Source: RGDT01 sp964630925 (GTDB lineage: Bacteria; Planctomycetota; Planctomycetia; Gemmatales; Gemmataceae). From it: 18,465 bases of DNA. The DNA is taken from contig CAZVZK010000187.1 of the NCBI GenBank assembly GCA_964630925.1, forward strand, positions 1-18,465, given 5' to 3'. The notes beneath the pieces were generated by a model, which searched no databases, was not told the DNA's origin, and saw only the letters and a list, made by a program, of their open reading frames with translations. Made by a program: the position numbers and the translations under genes. Of the stretch, positions 7,003-13,838 are shown piece by piece (positions within the stretch are counted from its first letter, which is position 1; each line of letters begins with the position of its first letter).

Positions 7003-7485
7003 ATGCATCTGCGGATCCTCGCGGCCGTCGCGTCGTTCGGACTACTCACGGCGTTCGCGCCCGCGCCATTCCTGCCGAAGAACAAGGCCGCCGCACCCCC
7101 CGGCCAGCTTCAGGGCCTGTGGGAGGTCACCGCCCGCAACGGCGCCGTCCTCGGCAAGCTCGGTAAGGGCGGATTCGGCAAGGGTGGCCCGACGACACAG
7201 ACCATCCTCATCGAACCGGGCAAGTGGACGTTCCAGAGCCAGCTCGCCAGCGGCACCTCCAGGCAGACGCCATACTTCCTCAAGGTCTATCCGAACGCCC
7301 GTCCGGCGACGTTCGACCTGCGCCGCCGCGAGGACGACCCGCTGCCCTACGGCAAGGGCATCTACGAGGTGAACGGCGACGAGCTGCGCGTCGCCTACCG
7401 CTTCTCCGGCGACAGGCCGGCGAAGTTCGACCAGGACGGCGGGGCGCGCGTGGTGTTGTTCACCCTGCGGAGGGTCAAGAAATGA
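7003..7485 (+). CDS. Small exported lipocalin-like protein, type A
   Basis: A 160-residue protein with an N-terminal signal peptide (hydrophobic residues 3-18, MHLRILAAVASFGLLTAFAP) followed by the lineage signature FAPAPFLPK. The body starts with LQGLWEVTARNG and goes through alternating strands to a YGKGIYEVNGDELRVAYRF block and a final VVLFTLRRVKK. This order follows the TIGR03067 layout (xLQGxWxV ... GIYxxxGDxLxxxY ... lxR), a lipocalin-like beta-barrel family common in planctomycetes, but it is diverged. A glycine/lysine-rich insert (about 53-65) is peculiar to this copy. Closest relative in the window: the gene at 8972. RBS GGAGG at 6989-6993, 9 bases from the ATG. Its stop overlaps the next start by four bases (ATGA), so the two are translationally coupled. 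Location outside the cytoplasm is inferred; function unknown. Confidence 0.8.
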   Translation: MHLRILAAVASFGLLTAFAPAPFLPKNKAAAPPGQLQGLWEVTARNGAVLGKLGKGGFGKGGPTTQTILIEPGKWTFQSQLASGTSRQTPYFLKVYPNARPATFDLRRREDDPLPYGKGIYEVNGDELRVAYRFSGDRPAKFDQDGGARVVLFTLRRVKK

Positions 7486-7955
7486 CACGCCGCCTCCTCG
7501 CCGGCGCCCTCCTCGCCGCCGTGGCGCTGGGCTTCGCGCCGGCCCCATTCCTGAAGAAGGGGCCGCCCACCGACGACCCCGCCGCGCTGAACGGCGTGTG
7601 GGAGGCCCTCACGGTCGAGCTCACCTCCGGCGTCGTGACCCGGTACAAGGGCACGTCCTTCGCCCACTTCTCGGGCGACAAGCTGACGTTCCTCAAGGAC
7701 CCCAAGGGGACGACGGGCGTCGCCTACAAGATCGTCATCGACGCCAAGGCCAGGCCCCCCATGCTGGACCTCCAACGCGATGGCGTCGGCAAGGGCGGCG
7801 GGGCGATCCTGTTCCGCGGGCGCTACCAGATCGAGGGCAACAAGCTGCTGTTCATCTACACCTCGGGCGGTCAGCCGCGCCCGGACGGAATGAAGCCGAC
7901 GACCCCGAGCCAGCACCTGATGACGTTCCAGCGTGTCAAGCCCACGCCGAGATAG
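7482..7955 (+). CDS. Small exported lipocalin-like protein, type B (first copy)
   Basis: A 157-residue protein with signal peptide (residues 4-17) and the signature GFAPAPFLKK (17-26). The body has DDPAALNGVWEALTVE, then YKIVIDAKARPPMLDLQRD, RGRYQIEGNKLLFIYTSGG and LMTFQRVK at the end. This is the TIGR03067-like strand order, with DAKARP-LDL in place of the usual 'kkP-iDl' core. It is clearly paralogous to the gene at 7984 (shared DDPAAL-G-WEALT, DAKARP, RGRYxIEG/GRYRIEG, LMTFxRV). The start is the ATG inside the four-base overlap ATGA (7482-7485) with the preceding gene; GGAGGG about 8 bases upstream serves as RBS within the upstream coding sequence. Function unknown. Confidence 0.8.
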   Translation: MTRRLLAGALLAAVALGFAPAPFLKKGPPTDDPAALNGVWEALTVELTSGVVTRYKGTSFAHFSGDKLTFLKDPKGTTGVAYKIVIDAKARPPMLDLQRDGVGKGGGAILFRGRYQIEGNKLLFIYTSGGQPRPDGMKPTTPSQHLMTFQRVKPTPR

Positions 7956-7983
7956 CCCCATCCCACCAAGCGGAGGCCGGACG

Positions 7984-8466
7984 ATGACCGCTCGCCTTCT
8001 CGCCGCCCTGGTGGCGCTGGCCGCCCTGGCCTTCGCCCCCGCCCCGTTCCTCAAGAAGGCCCACCCCCCGGATGACCCGGCGGCCCTCGACGGGCTGTGG
8101 GAGGCGCTGACGATCGAGCGCACAACGGGGGTGTCGAAGAACAAGGGGAATTCGTTCGCCCGCTTCGCGGGGGAGACGCTCACCTTCGTCAAGGAGCCGA
8201 ACGCGACGGCGGGGATTTCTTACCGGATCGCCGTGGACGCCAAGGCGCGGCCCGCGACGCTGGACCTCCACCGGCCGGCGGCGGCCAAGGGGGCTGGGAC
8301 GGCGGCCCCGTTCCTCGGGCGCTACCGCATCGAGGGCGACAGGCTCTATTTCAACTACGGGCACATGGGGCGGCCGCGTCCCGAGGGCCTCAAGCCGGCG
8401 AACGCCGACCAGGCCCTGATGACCTTCCGGCGCGTCAACGACCCGTTGAAAGGGGTGAAGAAATGA
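7984..8466 (+). CDS. Small exported lipocalin-like protein, type B (second copy)
   Basis: A 160-residue paralogue of the preceding gene, 28 bases downstream of it. Signal peptide (residues 4-17), then AFAPAPFLKK (17-26), DDPAALDGLWEALTIE, YRIAVDAKARPATLDLHRP, GRYRIEGDRLYFNYGHMG and LMTFRRVN. The frame is open to 7933, but the ATG at 7984 is preceded by GGAGG (7972-7976) at 7 bases and starts directly at the signal peptide. The 5' segment from the RBS through FAPAPFL is nearly the same DNA as at 8960-9040 in front of and inside the type A gene at 8972, so 5' ends have been shuffled or recently duplicated among family members. The stop overlaps the next ATG (ATGA). Confidence 0.8.
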   Translation: MTARLLAALVALAALAFAPAPFLKKAHPPDDPAALDGLWEALTIERTTGVSKNKGNSFARFAGETLTFVKEPNATAGISYRIAVDAKARPATLDLHRPAAAKGAGTAAPFLGRYRIEGDRLYFNYGHMGRPRPEGLKPANADQALMTFRRVNDPLKGVKK

Positions 8467-8876
8467 CGCACGCGCTCCTGGCCCTGGCGCTCCTCGCCGC
8501 CGACCCCAGCCCGGAGCCGGACGACCCGGCCGCCGACCTCAAGAAGATGCAAGGGGCGTGGGCCATCGCCGAGGTGCGCGGCAAGGACGCATTCCCCGCC
8601 GACCTGAAGGGCATGAAGTTCGTATTCGAGAAGGACACGCTCAAACTCGACGCCCCCGGGGTCGCCCAGCCCGCGGTGAAGTTCAAACTGGCGCACCGCC
8701 GGGGCGTCGGCGAGATCGACGTGGAGTCGCAGGGCGGCGAGGGCCCGTCGCTGGGGCTCTACAAGTTCGAGAAGGGCCGGCTCATCCTGTGCGGCGCCAG
8801 GCCGGGCAAGCCGCGCCCGAAGAGGTTCGATGACCCGAACGCGGAGGTCGTCGTCCTCCAGCGTCCGGCGAAGTAA
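8463..8876 (+). CDS. TIGR03067-type protein, type C (first copy)
   Basis: A 137-residue protein with a short signal-like hydrophobic start (MTHALLALALLAADP). The remainder fits the TIGR03067 family well: DLKKMQGAWAIAEVRGK (25-41), MKFVFEKDTLKLD (51-63), EIDVESQGG, SLGLYKFEKGRLILCGA (96-112) and PGKPRPKRFDDP ending in VVVLQRP. The family is an exported beta-rich fold without known biochemical function. Unlike the A and B types it lacks the FAPAPF signature. It starts inside the ATGA overlap with the type B gene, with AAAGGGG as RBS upstream. The close relative in the window is the gene at 9433. Confidence 0.85.
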   Translation: MTHALLALALLAADPSPEPDDPAADLKKMQGAWAIAEVRGKDAFPADLKGMKFVFEKDTLKLDAPGVAQPAVKFKLAHRRGVGEIDVESQGGEGPSLGLYKFEKGRLILCGARPGKPRPKRFDDPNAEVVVLQRPAK

Positions 8877-8928
8877 ATCCCCGGCGGCGGCGCGCGAATT
8901 ACCCTACCAGGGCCGGGCGGCGGCCGCG

Positions 8929-8934
8929 TAGGAT
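8929..8934 (+). promoter_or_regulatory. Possible -10 element (TAGGAT) for the last couplet of the array
   Basis: TAGGAT in the 95-base gap between the genes ending at 8876 and starting at 8972, in the same GTAGGATRM context as upstream of 7003. It suggests that the final couplet can be transcribed on its own. No -35 match; low confidence. Confidence 0.3.
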
Positions 8935-8971
8935 GAGGAATGCCCCCTCACCTAACAACGGAGGCCCGCCG

Positions 8972-9418
8972 ATGCCCGCTCGCGTTCTCGCGGCCCTCGT
9001 GGCGCTCTCCGCGTCGGCCTTCGCCCCCGCCCCGTTCCTGGAGAAGACCAGGAAGGCCGAGGCCGCCAGGGTCGAGGGGCTGTGGATGGTGACCTCGCGA
9101 GGGGGCGGCGTGCCGCCCGGCGGGCGTACCACCTACATCCAGATCGACGCCAAGAAGTGGTCGTTCTACAACGACGACCCGCGAACCGCGGCCGTCAAGC
9201 CGGTGAGCTACCACCTGCGTCTCAAGCCGGGCAAGCCGGCCTCCATCGAGCTGCGGCGGAACGAGGCCGACGCCCAGGCCTACGGCAAGGGCGTCCTGGA
9301 GGTGGCCGGCGGCGAGATGCGTCTGAGCTACCGCTGGGGCGAGACGCTGGCCGCCCCCACGAGCCTCGACCCGCCCCACAACGGCAACATCAACTTCGTC
9401 CTGAAGCGTTTGAAATGA
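8972..9418 (+). CDS. Small exported lipocalin-like protein, type A (second copy)
   Basis: A 148-residue paralogue of the gene at 7003. Signal peptide (residues 4-16), signature AFAPAPFLEK (16-25), then VEGLWMVTSRGGG, IQIDAKKWSFYN, YHLRLKPGKPASIELRRNE, AYGKGVLEVAGGEMRLSYRW and INFVLKRLK. The matching blocks in the 7003 protein are LQGLWEVTARNG, PGKWTFQS, FDLRRRE, YGKGIYEVNGDELRVAYRF and LFTLRRVK. It lacks the Gly/Lys insert of that copy. The ATG has GGAGG (8960-8964) at 7 bases; the open frame upstream to 8933 is not needed. Its last bases contain ATGA (9415-9418), an alternative start for the following gene. Function unknown. Confidence 0.8.
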   Translation: MPARVLAALVALSASAFAPAPFLEKTRKAEAARVEGLWMVTSRGGGVPPGGRTTYIQIDAKKWSFYNDDPRTAAVKPVSYHLRLKPGKPASIELRRNEADAQAYGKGVLEVAGGEMRLSYRWGETLAAPTSLDPPHNGNINFVLKRLK

Positions 9419-9432
9419 GGAAAGGTGCTTTG

Positions 9433-9942
9433 ATGACGATGCGAGCGATGGCCCTGGCCCTGTGCCTGGCCCCGGCGCTGCTGGCGGCCCGGCTGCCCGA
9501 CGTGGAGCCGGAGCCGGGCGGTGACGCGGCCGACCTGAAGGCCATGTCCGGCGTCTGGGCGATCAAGAAGATGGCCGGCCCGAAGGCCAAGGAGAAGTCG
9601 AAGGAGGACATGGAGGCGGTGCGGTTCACCTTCACCAAGGACACGATCTCGGTGAAGGACCGCCGGGACCGCGACGAGCCGCCCGTCAAGTTCACGATCA
9701 ATTCCAAGAAGTCGCCGCGCGAGATCGACATCAAGCCGCCGGGCGACGACAAGACGCTCCAGGGCATCTACAAGATCGAGAAGGGCGAGCTGATCCTCGC
9801 ATTCACCGAGCCGGGCGCCGAGCGGCCCAAGAAGTTCGACGACGAGAAGGTGACCCTCATGGTCCTGCACCGGCCGCCGCCCGAGAAGAAGGACCCGCCC
9901 AAGGACAAGCCGAAGGAGAAGGAGCCGACGAAGGACAAGTGA
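9433..9942 (+). CDS. TIGR03067-type protein with charged tail, type C (second copy)
   Basis: A 169-residue protein, the best family match of the six. Signal peptide MTMRAMALALCLAPALLAA, then DLKAMSGVWAIKKMAGPK, VRFTFTKDTISVKDR, KFTINSKKSPREIDIKPPGD, LQGIYKIEKGELILAFTEPG, ERPKKFDDEKV and LMVLHRPP. It ends in a run of alternating Lys/Glu/Pro/Asp (from about residue 149), probably disordered. Start choice: an ATG at 9415 overlaps the previous stop but has no RBS, whereas 9433 has GAGGAAAGG at a suitable distance and begins at the signal peptide; 9415 remains possible and would keep the overlapping-couplet pattern. The stop codon is only three bases from the stop of glnK on the other strand. Confidence 0.85.
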   Translation: MTMRAMALALCLAPALLAARLPDVEPEPGGDAADLKAMSGVWAIKKMAGPKAKEKSKEDMEAVRFTFTKDTISVKDRRDRDEPPVKFTINSKKSPREIDIKPPGDDKTLQGIYKIEKGELILAFTEPGAERPKKFDDEKVTLMVLHRPPPEKKDPPKDKPKEKEPTKDK

Positions 9943-9945
9943 CCT

Positions 9946-10299
9946 TCACGGCCCGATGGCCTCGGGGCCGCGCTCGCCGGTGCGGATGCGCACGCAGTCG
10001 TGCAGGTCGAGCACGAAGATCTTGCCGTCGCCAATCTGCCCCGTCTCCGGCGTTCGCGCCGCGTGGACGATGGCCTCGACGGCGGCCTCGACGAACGAGT
10101 CGTTGACGGCGATCTCGATCTTGAGCTTGGGCAGCAGGCGGACGGTGTACTCGGTGGCGCGGTACACCTCGGTGTAGCCGCGCTGCCGCCCGCAGCCGCG
10201 CACGTCGCTGACGGTCATCAGGTACACGTCGTGCTCGTTGAGGGCCTTCTGGACCGCCTCCAGGCGCTCGGGGCGGATGATCGCGACGATCAGCTTCAT
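9946..10299 (-). CDS. glnK: PII nitrogen regulatory protein (GlnK/GlnB)
   Basis: A 117-residue protein matching the whole PII family: start MKLIVAIIRPERLEAVQKAL, T-loop GRQRGYTEVYRATEY with the uridylylation-site Tyr51 and also Tyr46, strand KLKIEIAV (58-65), B-loop TGQIGDGKIFV (86-96), and the C-terminal RIRTGERGPEAIG (104-116). PII trimers bind ATP/ADP and 2-oxoglutarate and control nitrogen metabolism; paired with an amt gene, the GlnK role of plugging the ammonium channel is the likely one. The ATG at 10299 has GGAGG 10 bases upstream. It follows amt after a 70-base spacer carrying alternative hairpins. In many bacteria glnK precedes amtB; here the order is reversed. It converges with the TIGR03067 gene with a three-base gap, leaving no room for a conventional terminator outside coding sequence. 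Confidence 0.95.
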   Translation of the reverse strand: MKLIVAIIRPERLEAVQKALNEHDVYLMTVSDVRGCGRQRGYTEVYRATEYTVRLLPKLKIEIAVNDSFVEAAVEAIVHAARTPETGQIGDGKIFVLDLHDCVRIRTGERGPEAIGP

Positions 10300-10321
10300 C
10301 GGTCAATGTCCTCCGAAATAA

Positions 10322-10369
10322 GGCGGATGGGACACATGGGGCGCATGTGTCCCATCCGCCCCATGTGTC
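10322..10369 (-). promoter_or_regulatory. amt-glnK intercistronic region with two mutually exclusive hairpins (attenuator-like)
   Basis: Directly after the amt stop codon two perfect inverted repeats overlap. Stem 1 pairs 10322-10338 with 10344-10360: 17 bp, GGCGGATGGGACACATG, loop of five bases. Stem 2 pairs 10331-10343 with 10357-10369: 13 bp, GACACATGGGGCG, loop of 13 bases. They use the same bases, so only one can form. In the mRNA direction stem 2 would be made first, and stem 1 is followed by TTATTT (10316-10321) and then the glnK RBS. This resembles an antiterminator/terminator pair that sets the amt to glnK ratio, but an intergenic repeat element or an RNA-processing site are alternatives. 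The repeats are seen directly; the function is inferred. Confidence 0.55.
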
Positions 10370-12058
10370 TCACTCCTCGGTGTGGGCCTGGATGGGCGTG
10401 TTGAGCGCCGCCTCGAACAGCCTCTTCAACTGGCCGCGCATGTCGAAGTGGTCGCCGCCGCGGAAGAAGAAGCGGTTGCCCTTCACCGTCGTCAGCAGCG
10501 GGTACACCGTCTTGAACTCCGGCGGGTGCGGGACCCCGGATTGGCACAGAGCCGACCACACCGCCATCAGGTCCTTGTCGCTGGCCCCCTCGACGACCAC
10601 CACGAACCGCCCCTTGCCGTTGGGCGGCATCATCGCCGGACGCGGCTCCATCGGCACCATCTCCGGCACCTCCTCGATGGTGCCGCCCATGCCGTAGTCG
10701 AAGCCCACCTCGCCGTGCTCCGCCCGGTCCGTGCCGATGCTCTCCTCCTCCTCGGTCAGCGAGAAGCCGACGGCCACGTCCAGCGCCTTGACGATCACCA
10801 GGGTGCCGACGAAGCCGTAGGCCGCGGCCACGGCGGCGGCCAGGACCTGCACGCCCACCTGAGCCGGAAGGCCCGACGGCCATGCGGCTGTGATGACGCC
10901 CATCGCGTCCTCGGGCTTCTTGCCCGCGGCCGCCTGCCACAGCAGCAGCGAGGCGAAGACGCCGGTGAGGACGGCCCCGAGCAGGCCGCCGACCCCGTGG
11001 ACCCCGAAGGCGTCGAGCGAGTCGTCGTGCTTGAAGATGTTCTTGGCGTAGACGGCGCCGTAGCACACCACGCCGGCGATGGCGCCGATGAGCAGGGCCG
11101 ACAGAGGGCTGACGTAGCCCGACGCCGGCGTGACCGCCACCAGGCCGGCGACGACGCCTGAGGCGAGGCCCAGCGCGGTCGGCTTGCCGCGGTGCAGCCA
11201 CTCGGCGGCCACCCACGTCAGCCCGGCGGCGGCGGCGGCGCACTGCGACGCGGCCAGCGCGAGGGCGGCCTGGGCCCCGGCCCCGAGCGCCGAGCCGCCG
11301 TTGAAGCCGAACCAGCCGAACCACAGCAGGCCCGCGCCGGTCAGCGTCAGCACCATGCTGTTGGGGTGCATCGCGTGCTCGGGGTAGCCGCGCCTCTTGG
11401 GCAAGAGGAGGATCGCCGCCAGGGCCGAGAAGCCGGCGGCGATGTGGACCACGGTGCCGCCGGCGAAGTCGAGGGCGCCGAGCTTGCCGAGCCAGCCGGA
11501 GGGGTTGCCCTGCGCGTCCACCGCCCAGACCCAGTGGGCCAGCGGGTCGTAGATCAGCGTGGACCACAGGAGGACGAACAGGCAGTACGGCAGGAAGCGG
11601 ATGCGTTCGGCGAGGGCGCCGGAGATGAGCGCCGGCGTGATGATGGCGAACATCCCCTGGTACATGCAGTGGACGTAGACGGGGATCTTCGTCCCGGGGA
11701 AGACGGCGGTGGGATCGACCCCCCCGAGGCCGAGGTAGCCCGGCGTCCACCCGAGCCATCCCGCCTGGCTGGCGCCGAAGGCGAGGCTGTAGCCGAACAG
11801 CACCCACTGCACGCCGACGAGCGCCAGCGCGATCATCGAGTGCATCATGGTGCCGAGGACGTTCTTGCGCCGCACCATGCCGCCGTAGAAGAGGGCGAGG
11901 CCGGGCACCATGAGGAGCACGAGGGCGGACGAGACGAGCATCCAGGCGGTGTCGCCGCCGTCGATGGCCGGGGGCGTGGGCGCGGGCGCCGGCGGGTCGG
12001 CGGACGCCGGGCCGGCGAGGACGGCCAGCAGGGCCAGCGAGAGGACAGCGGTGCGCAC
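10370..12058 (-). CDS. amt: Ammonium transporter (Amt family) with extra C-terminal domain
   Basis: A 562-residue membrane protein. A signal peptide (1-20, ending ASA) is followed by a Pro/Ala linker and the Amt core (about 35-435) with eleven expected helices. Family motifs: DTAWMLVSSALVLLM (36-50), ALFYGGMVRRKNVL (55-68), DFAGGTVVHIAAG (197-209) with Asp197 and the first pore His205, and FGVHGVGGLLG (351-361) with the second pore His354; both twin-His residues are intact. The C-terminal LTEEEESIGTDRAEHGE is the usual cytoplasmic tail that contacts PII. Unusually, after a linker a further segment, about 482-553, follows; it is not part of the Amt family (see findings). The gene starts with GTG at 12058, with GGAGGAG close upstream. 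It is cotranscribed with glnK, so ammonium uptake under nitrogen limitation is the likely role. Confidence 0.95.
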   Translation of the reverse strand: MRTAVLSLALLAVLAGPASADPPAPAPTPPAIDGGDTAWMLVSSALVLLMVPGLALFYGGMVRRKNVLGTMMHSMIALALVGVQWVLFGYSLAFGASQAGWLGWTPGYLGLGGVDPTAVFPGTKIPVYVHCMYQGMFAIITPALISGALAERIRFLPYCLFVLLWSTLIYDPLAHWVWAVDAQGNPSGWLGKLGALDFAGGTVVHIAAGFSALAAILLLPKRRGYPEHAMHPNSMVLTLTGAGLLWFGWFGFNGGSALGAGAQAALALAASQCAAAAAGLTWVAAEWLHRGKPTALGLASGVVAGLVAVTPASGYVSPLSALLIGAIAGVVCYGAVYAKNIFKHDDSLDAFGVHGVGGLLGAVLTGVFASLLLWQAAAGKKPEDAMGVITAAWPSGLPAQVGVQVLAAAVAAAYGFVGTLVIVKALDVAVGFSLTEEEESIGTDRAEHGEVGFDYGMGGTIEEVPEMVPMEPRPAMMPPNGKGRFVVVVEGASDKDLMAVWSALCQSGVPHPPEFKTVYPLLTTVKGNRFFFRGGDHFDMRGQLKRLFEAALNTPIQAHTEE

Positions 12059-12063
12059 GGGTC

Positions 12064-12109
12064 TCCTCCAAGGGGGGTGGGCGCCGGGCGCATGCCCCGG
12101 CGTGCGCCC
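12064..12109 (-). promoter_or_regulatory. amt leader: RBS and bulged GC-rich hairpin
   Basis: The 135-base gap upstream of amt (12059-12193) contains the RBS (TCCTCC on the plus strand, 12064-12069) and next to it a hairpin: GGGCG (12079-12083) with CGCCC (12105-12109), continued by CCGGG (12084-12088) with CCCGG (12096-12100) across a four-base bulge and a seven-base loop. It could affect access to the RBS, but in sequence this rich in G and C such stems arise easily by chance. Confidence 0.25.
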
Positions 12110-12193
12110 GCTGGAGAGCGGCGGACGCGGTGGACGTGAGGCGGGGTGGAGAGGGAGCGATCCGAATAGGATAGCGGCCGGGGGCCTCCCCGC

Positions 12194-12787
12194 CTACTTC
12201 TTCGACGTGTGGTCGTGGACGATGCGCCAGCCTTCCTTCTTCCGCACCAGGAGGAGGGTGAACAGGCCCGTCAGCTCCTCGCCCTTGCGCTCCACCGTCC
12301 ACCGCCCGCGCGCCACCACGGCGTCCGGGGCCAACTTGTGCAGGGCCACGTCATCGAACGACAGCTTGCCCATCTCCTTGCCCTTCGACCGGTACTGCCG
12401 CTCGTAGCGGTCCTTCACCTTCTTCAGGCCCTCGGTCATATCGCCGCCCGAGAAGAACGTTAGCTCCTTGTCGTCCCAGTACGGCTCCAGGAAGCCATCG
12501 AGGTCGCCTTCATTCCACGCCTTCTGCTGGGCACGCAGCAGCTCGGCCACCGCCACGGCCCCCGCCGACTGGCCGTACGCATCCCGCCAGGTGAGGTAGG
12601 CGTACACGATGGCACCCCCGAGGATGAAAGCCCCCACGACCCACAGGGCCGTCGGCAATTTCACCGGGGCGTCATCCTCCGCCACCGGCGCGGGTGGGGG
12701 CGCCGGCGGAGGCAGGGGCGCGGCCCCAGCCTGCGGCGCGGCGAGCGTGATCTGATCCCTCCCCGGCTCGGTCGGATTCTCGGACAT
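12194..12787 (-). CDS. Membrane-anchored NTF2-like (SnoaL/DUF4440-type) protein
   Basis: A 197-residue protein. Residues 1-42 are Pro/Ala-rich and cytoplasmic by prediction; one membrane helix follows (LPTALWVVGAFILGGAIVYA, 44-63). The outer part (about 78-195) looks like an NTF2-like cone: an initial helix VAELLRAQQKAWNEGDLDGF (80-99), PYWDDKELTFFSGGDMTEG, GLKKVKDRYERQY, VALHKLAPDAVVARGRWTVE and a closing LFTLLLVRKKEGWRIVHDH. This is the order seen in DUF4440/SnoaL-like proteins, which range from enzymes to ligand-binding domains; no catalytic residues can be assigned. It starts one base after the stop of the aminotransferase gene, so it belongs to that operon, and is followed by amt after 135 bases. 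Confidence 0.75.
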   Translation of the reverse strand: MSENPTEPGRDQITLAAPQAGAAPLPPPAPPPAPVAEDDAPVKLPTALWVVGAFILGGAIVYAYLTWRDAYGQSAGAVAVAELLRAQQKAWNEGDLDGFLEPYWDDKELTFFSGGDMTEGLKKVKDRYERQYRSKGKEMGKLSFDDVALHKLAPDAVVARGRWTVERKGEELTGLFTLLLVRKKEGWRIVHDHTSKK

Positions 12788-12788
12788 C

Positions 12789-13838
12789 TCAGCCCCCCTG
12801 TCGAATGCGGTGCAAGGTCTCGGCCACGCCGCGGACGGCGTCCTCGCCGTCCAGCAGAACCGGGTGGTGCAGGATCACCGTCTCGCGGTGCGCCCGCTCC
12901 GCCCCGTCGAGCGGCCCGGCGGCCCGGAAGCGCGACGGCGCACGCCCGACGTGCAGCGCGCGGAACCCCTCGTCGAGGGCCACGCCCCCACGCCGGGCCA
13001 GCGATACCAGGCGCGAACGCGGCACCCCGAACGCCGCCGCGTCGAGGCGCATCCCCACCTTGTAGTATCCGGGATCGCCGCCATCGGCGGCCGGCGTGAA
13101 CAGACGCAGCCCCGGCGGCATCAACGATCCGAGCAGGGAGACGGCCTCGCGCCGCAGCCGGTTGCGTTCGGCGAGCCTGTCGAGCTGCGGCAGGAGGACG
13201 AGCGCCTGCAGCTCCGACAGCGGCGCGACGAGGTTGTTGCCGCGCCCCAGGATCAGCCGCGCCCGCTGGGCGAGCGCGGCGTCCCCCGTCACCAGGGCGC
13301 CGCCGCGCCCCGCCGACAGGAGTTTCGACCCGCCGAAACTGAGGACGCCCACGTCGCCGGTGATCACCGATCCGGGGCATTGGGCCGCGTCCTCGACGAT
13401 GACCGCTGGGTGAGCCCCGCACGCCGAGACGATGTCGCTCATCGGCGCCAGCCCGCCGTGCAGGTGCGAGACGATCACCGCCCGCGTCCGCTCCGTCAGG
13501 GCCGCCGCGATGCCCTCCGCCGTCGGCGTGTTGTCGCCATCGGTCACGTCCACCAGGACCGGCGTCGCGCCCGTGGCATGCACCGACAGGAAGTTGCCGG
13601 GGTAGTCGTAGGCCGCCATCACCACCTCCGCCCCCGGCCCGCAGCCGGCGGCGCGCAGCGCCACCTCGACGGCCAGCGTGCCGCTGGCGCACGACAGCAC
13701 ATGCTCACGCCGGGTCATAATGGCGAGGCGTTGCTCCAGACGCTCGACGTGGCCGGAGCAGTAGCTGCCCCAGGAGCCGTCGGCCCAGGCGGCGAGCAGG
13801 GCGTCGCGCACCGCGTCATCCTGGGGCGGCCAACCCAT
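12789..13838 (-). CDS. DegT/DnrJ/EryC1/StrS-family PLP aminotransferase
   Basis: A 349-residue fold-type I PLP enzyme. Landmarks: GSWGSYCSGHVERLEQRLA near the N-terminus, LSCASGTLAVEVALRAAG (48-65, phosphate cup), YDYPGNFLSVHATGATPVLVDV (77-98), VIVEDAAQCPGS (146-157, with cofactor-binding Asp150 and Gln153) and DVGVLSFGGSKLLSAGRGG (162-180, with Schiff-base Lys172). All catalytic residues are present. Members transaminate or dehydrate keto sugars; the C-terminal part is short and divergent, so the substrate cannot be named, and no nucleotide-sugar genes are adjacent. The frame remains open upstream to 14774 inside the next gene, but the ATG at 13838 gives the family start. It overlaps the stop of the M24 gene by one base (TGATG), pointing to translational coupling. 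Confidence 0.88.
   Translation of the reverse strand: MGWPPQDDAVRDALLAAWADGSWGSYCSGHVERLEQRLAIMTRREHVLSCASGTLAVEVALRAAGCGPGAEVVMAAYDYPGNFLSVHATGATPVLVDVTDGDNTPTAEGIAAALTERTRAVIVSHLHGGLAPMSDIVSACGAHPAVIVEDAAQCPGSVITGDVGVLSFGGSKLLSAGRGGALVTGDAALAQRARLILGRGNNLVAPLSELQALVLLPQLDRLAERNRLRREAVSLLGSLMPPGLRLFTPAADGGDPGYYKVGMRLDAAAFGVPRSRLVSLARRGGVALDEGFRALHVGRAPSRFRAAGPLDGAERAHRETVILHHPVLLDGEDAVRGVAETLHRIRQGG

Noticed and set aside
4821..7008. Frames of over 700 codons overlapping the kinase-REC-HD-GYP gene on both strands
   Set aside because: They have Arg/Pro/Gly- or His/Val-biased composition and no recognisable motif; such shadow frames are expected in sequence this rich in G and C, while the true frame has three complete domains.
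10296..12302. Long minus-strand frame over amt
   Set aside because: Arg/Gly/Pro-rich translation without domains, in a different frame from the clear ammonium transporter.
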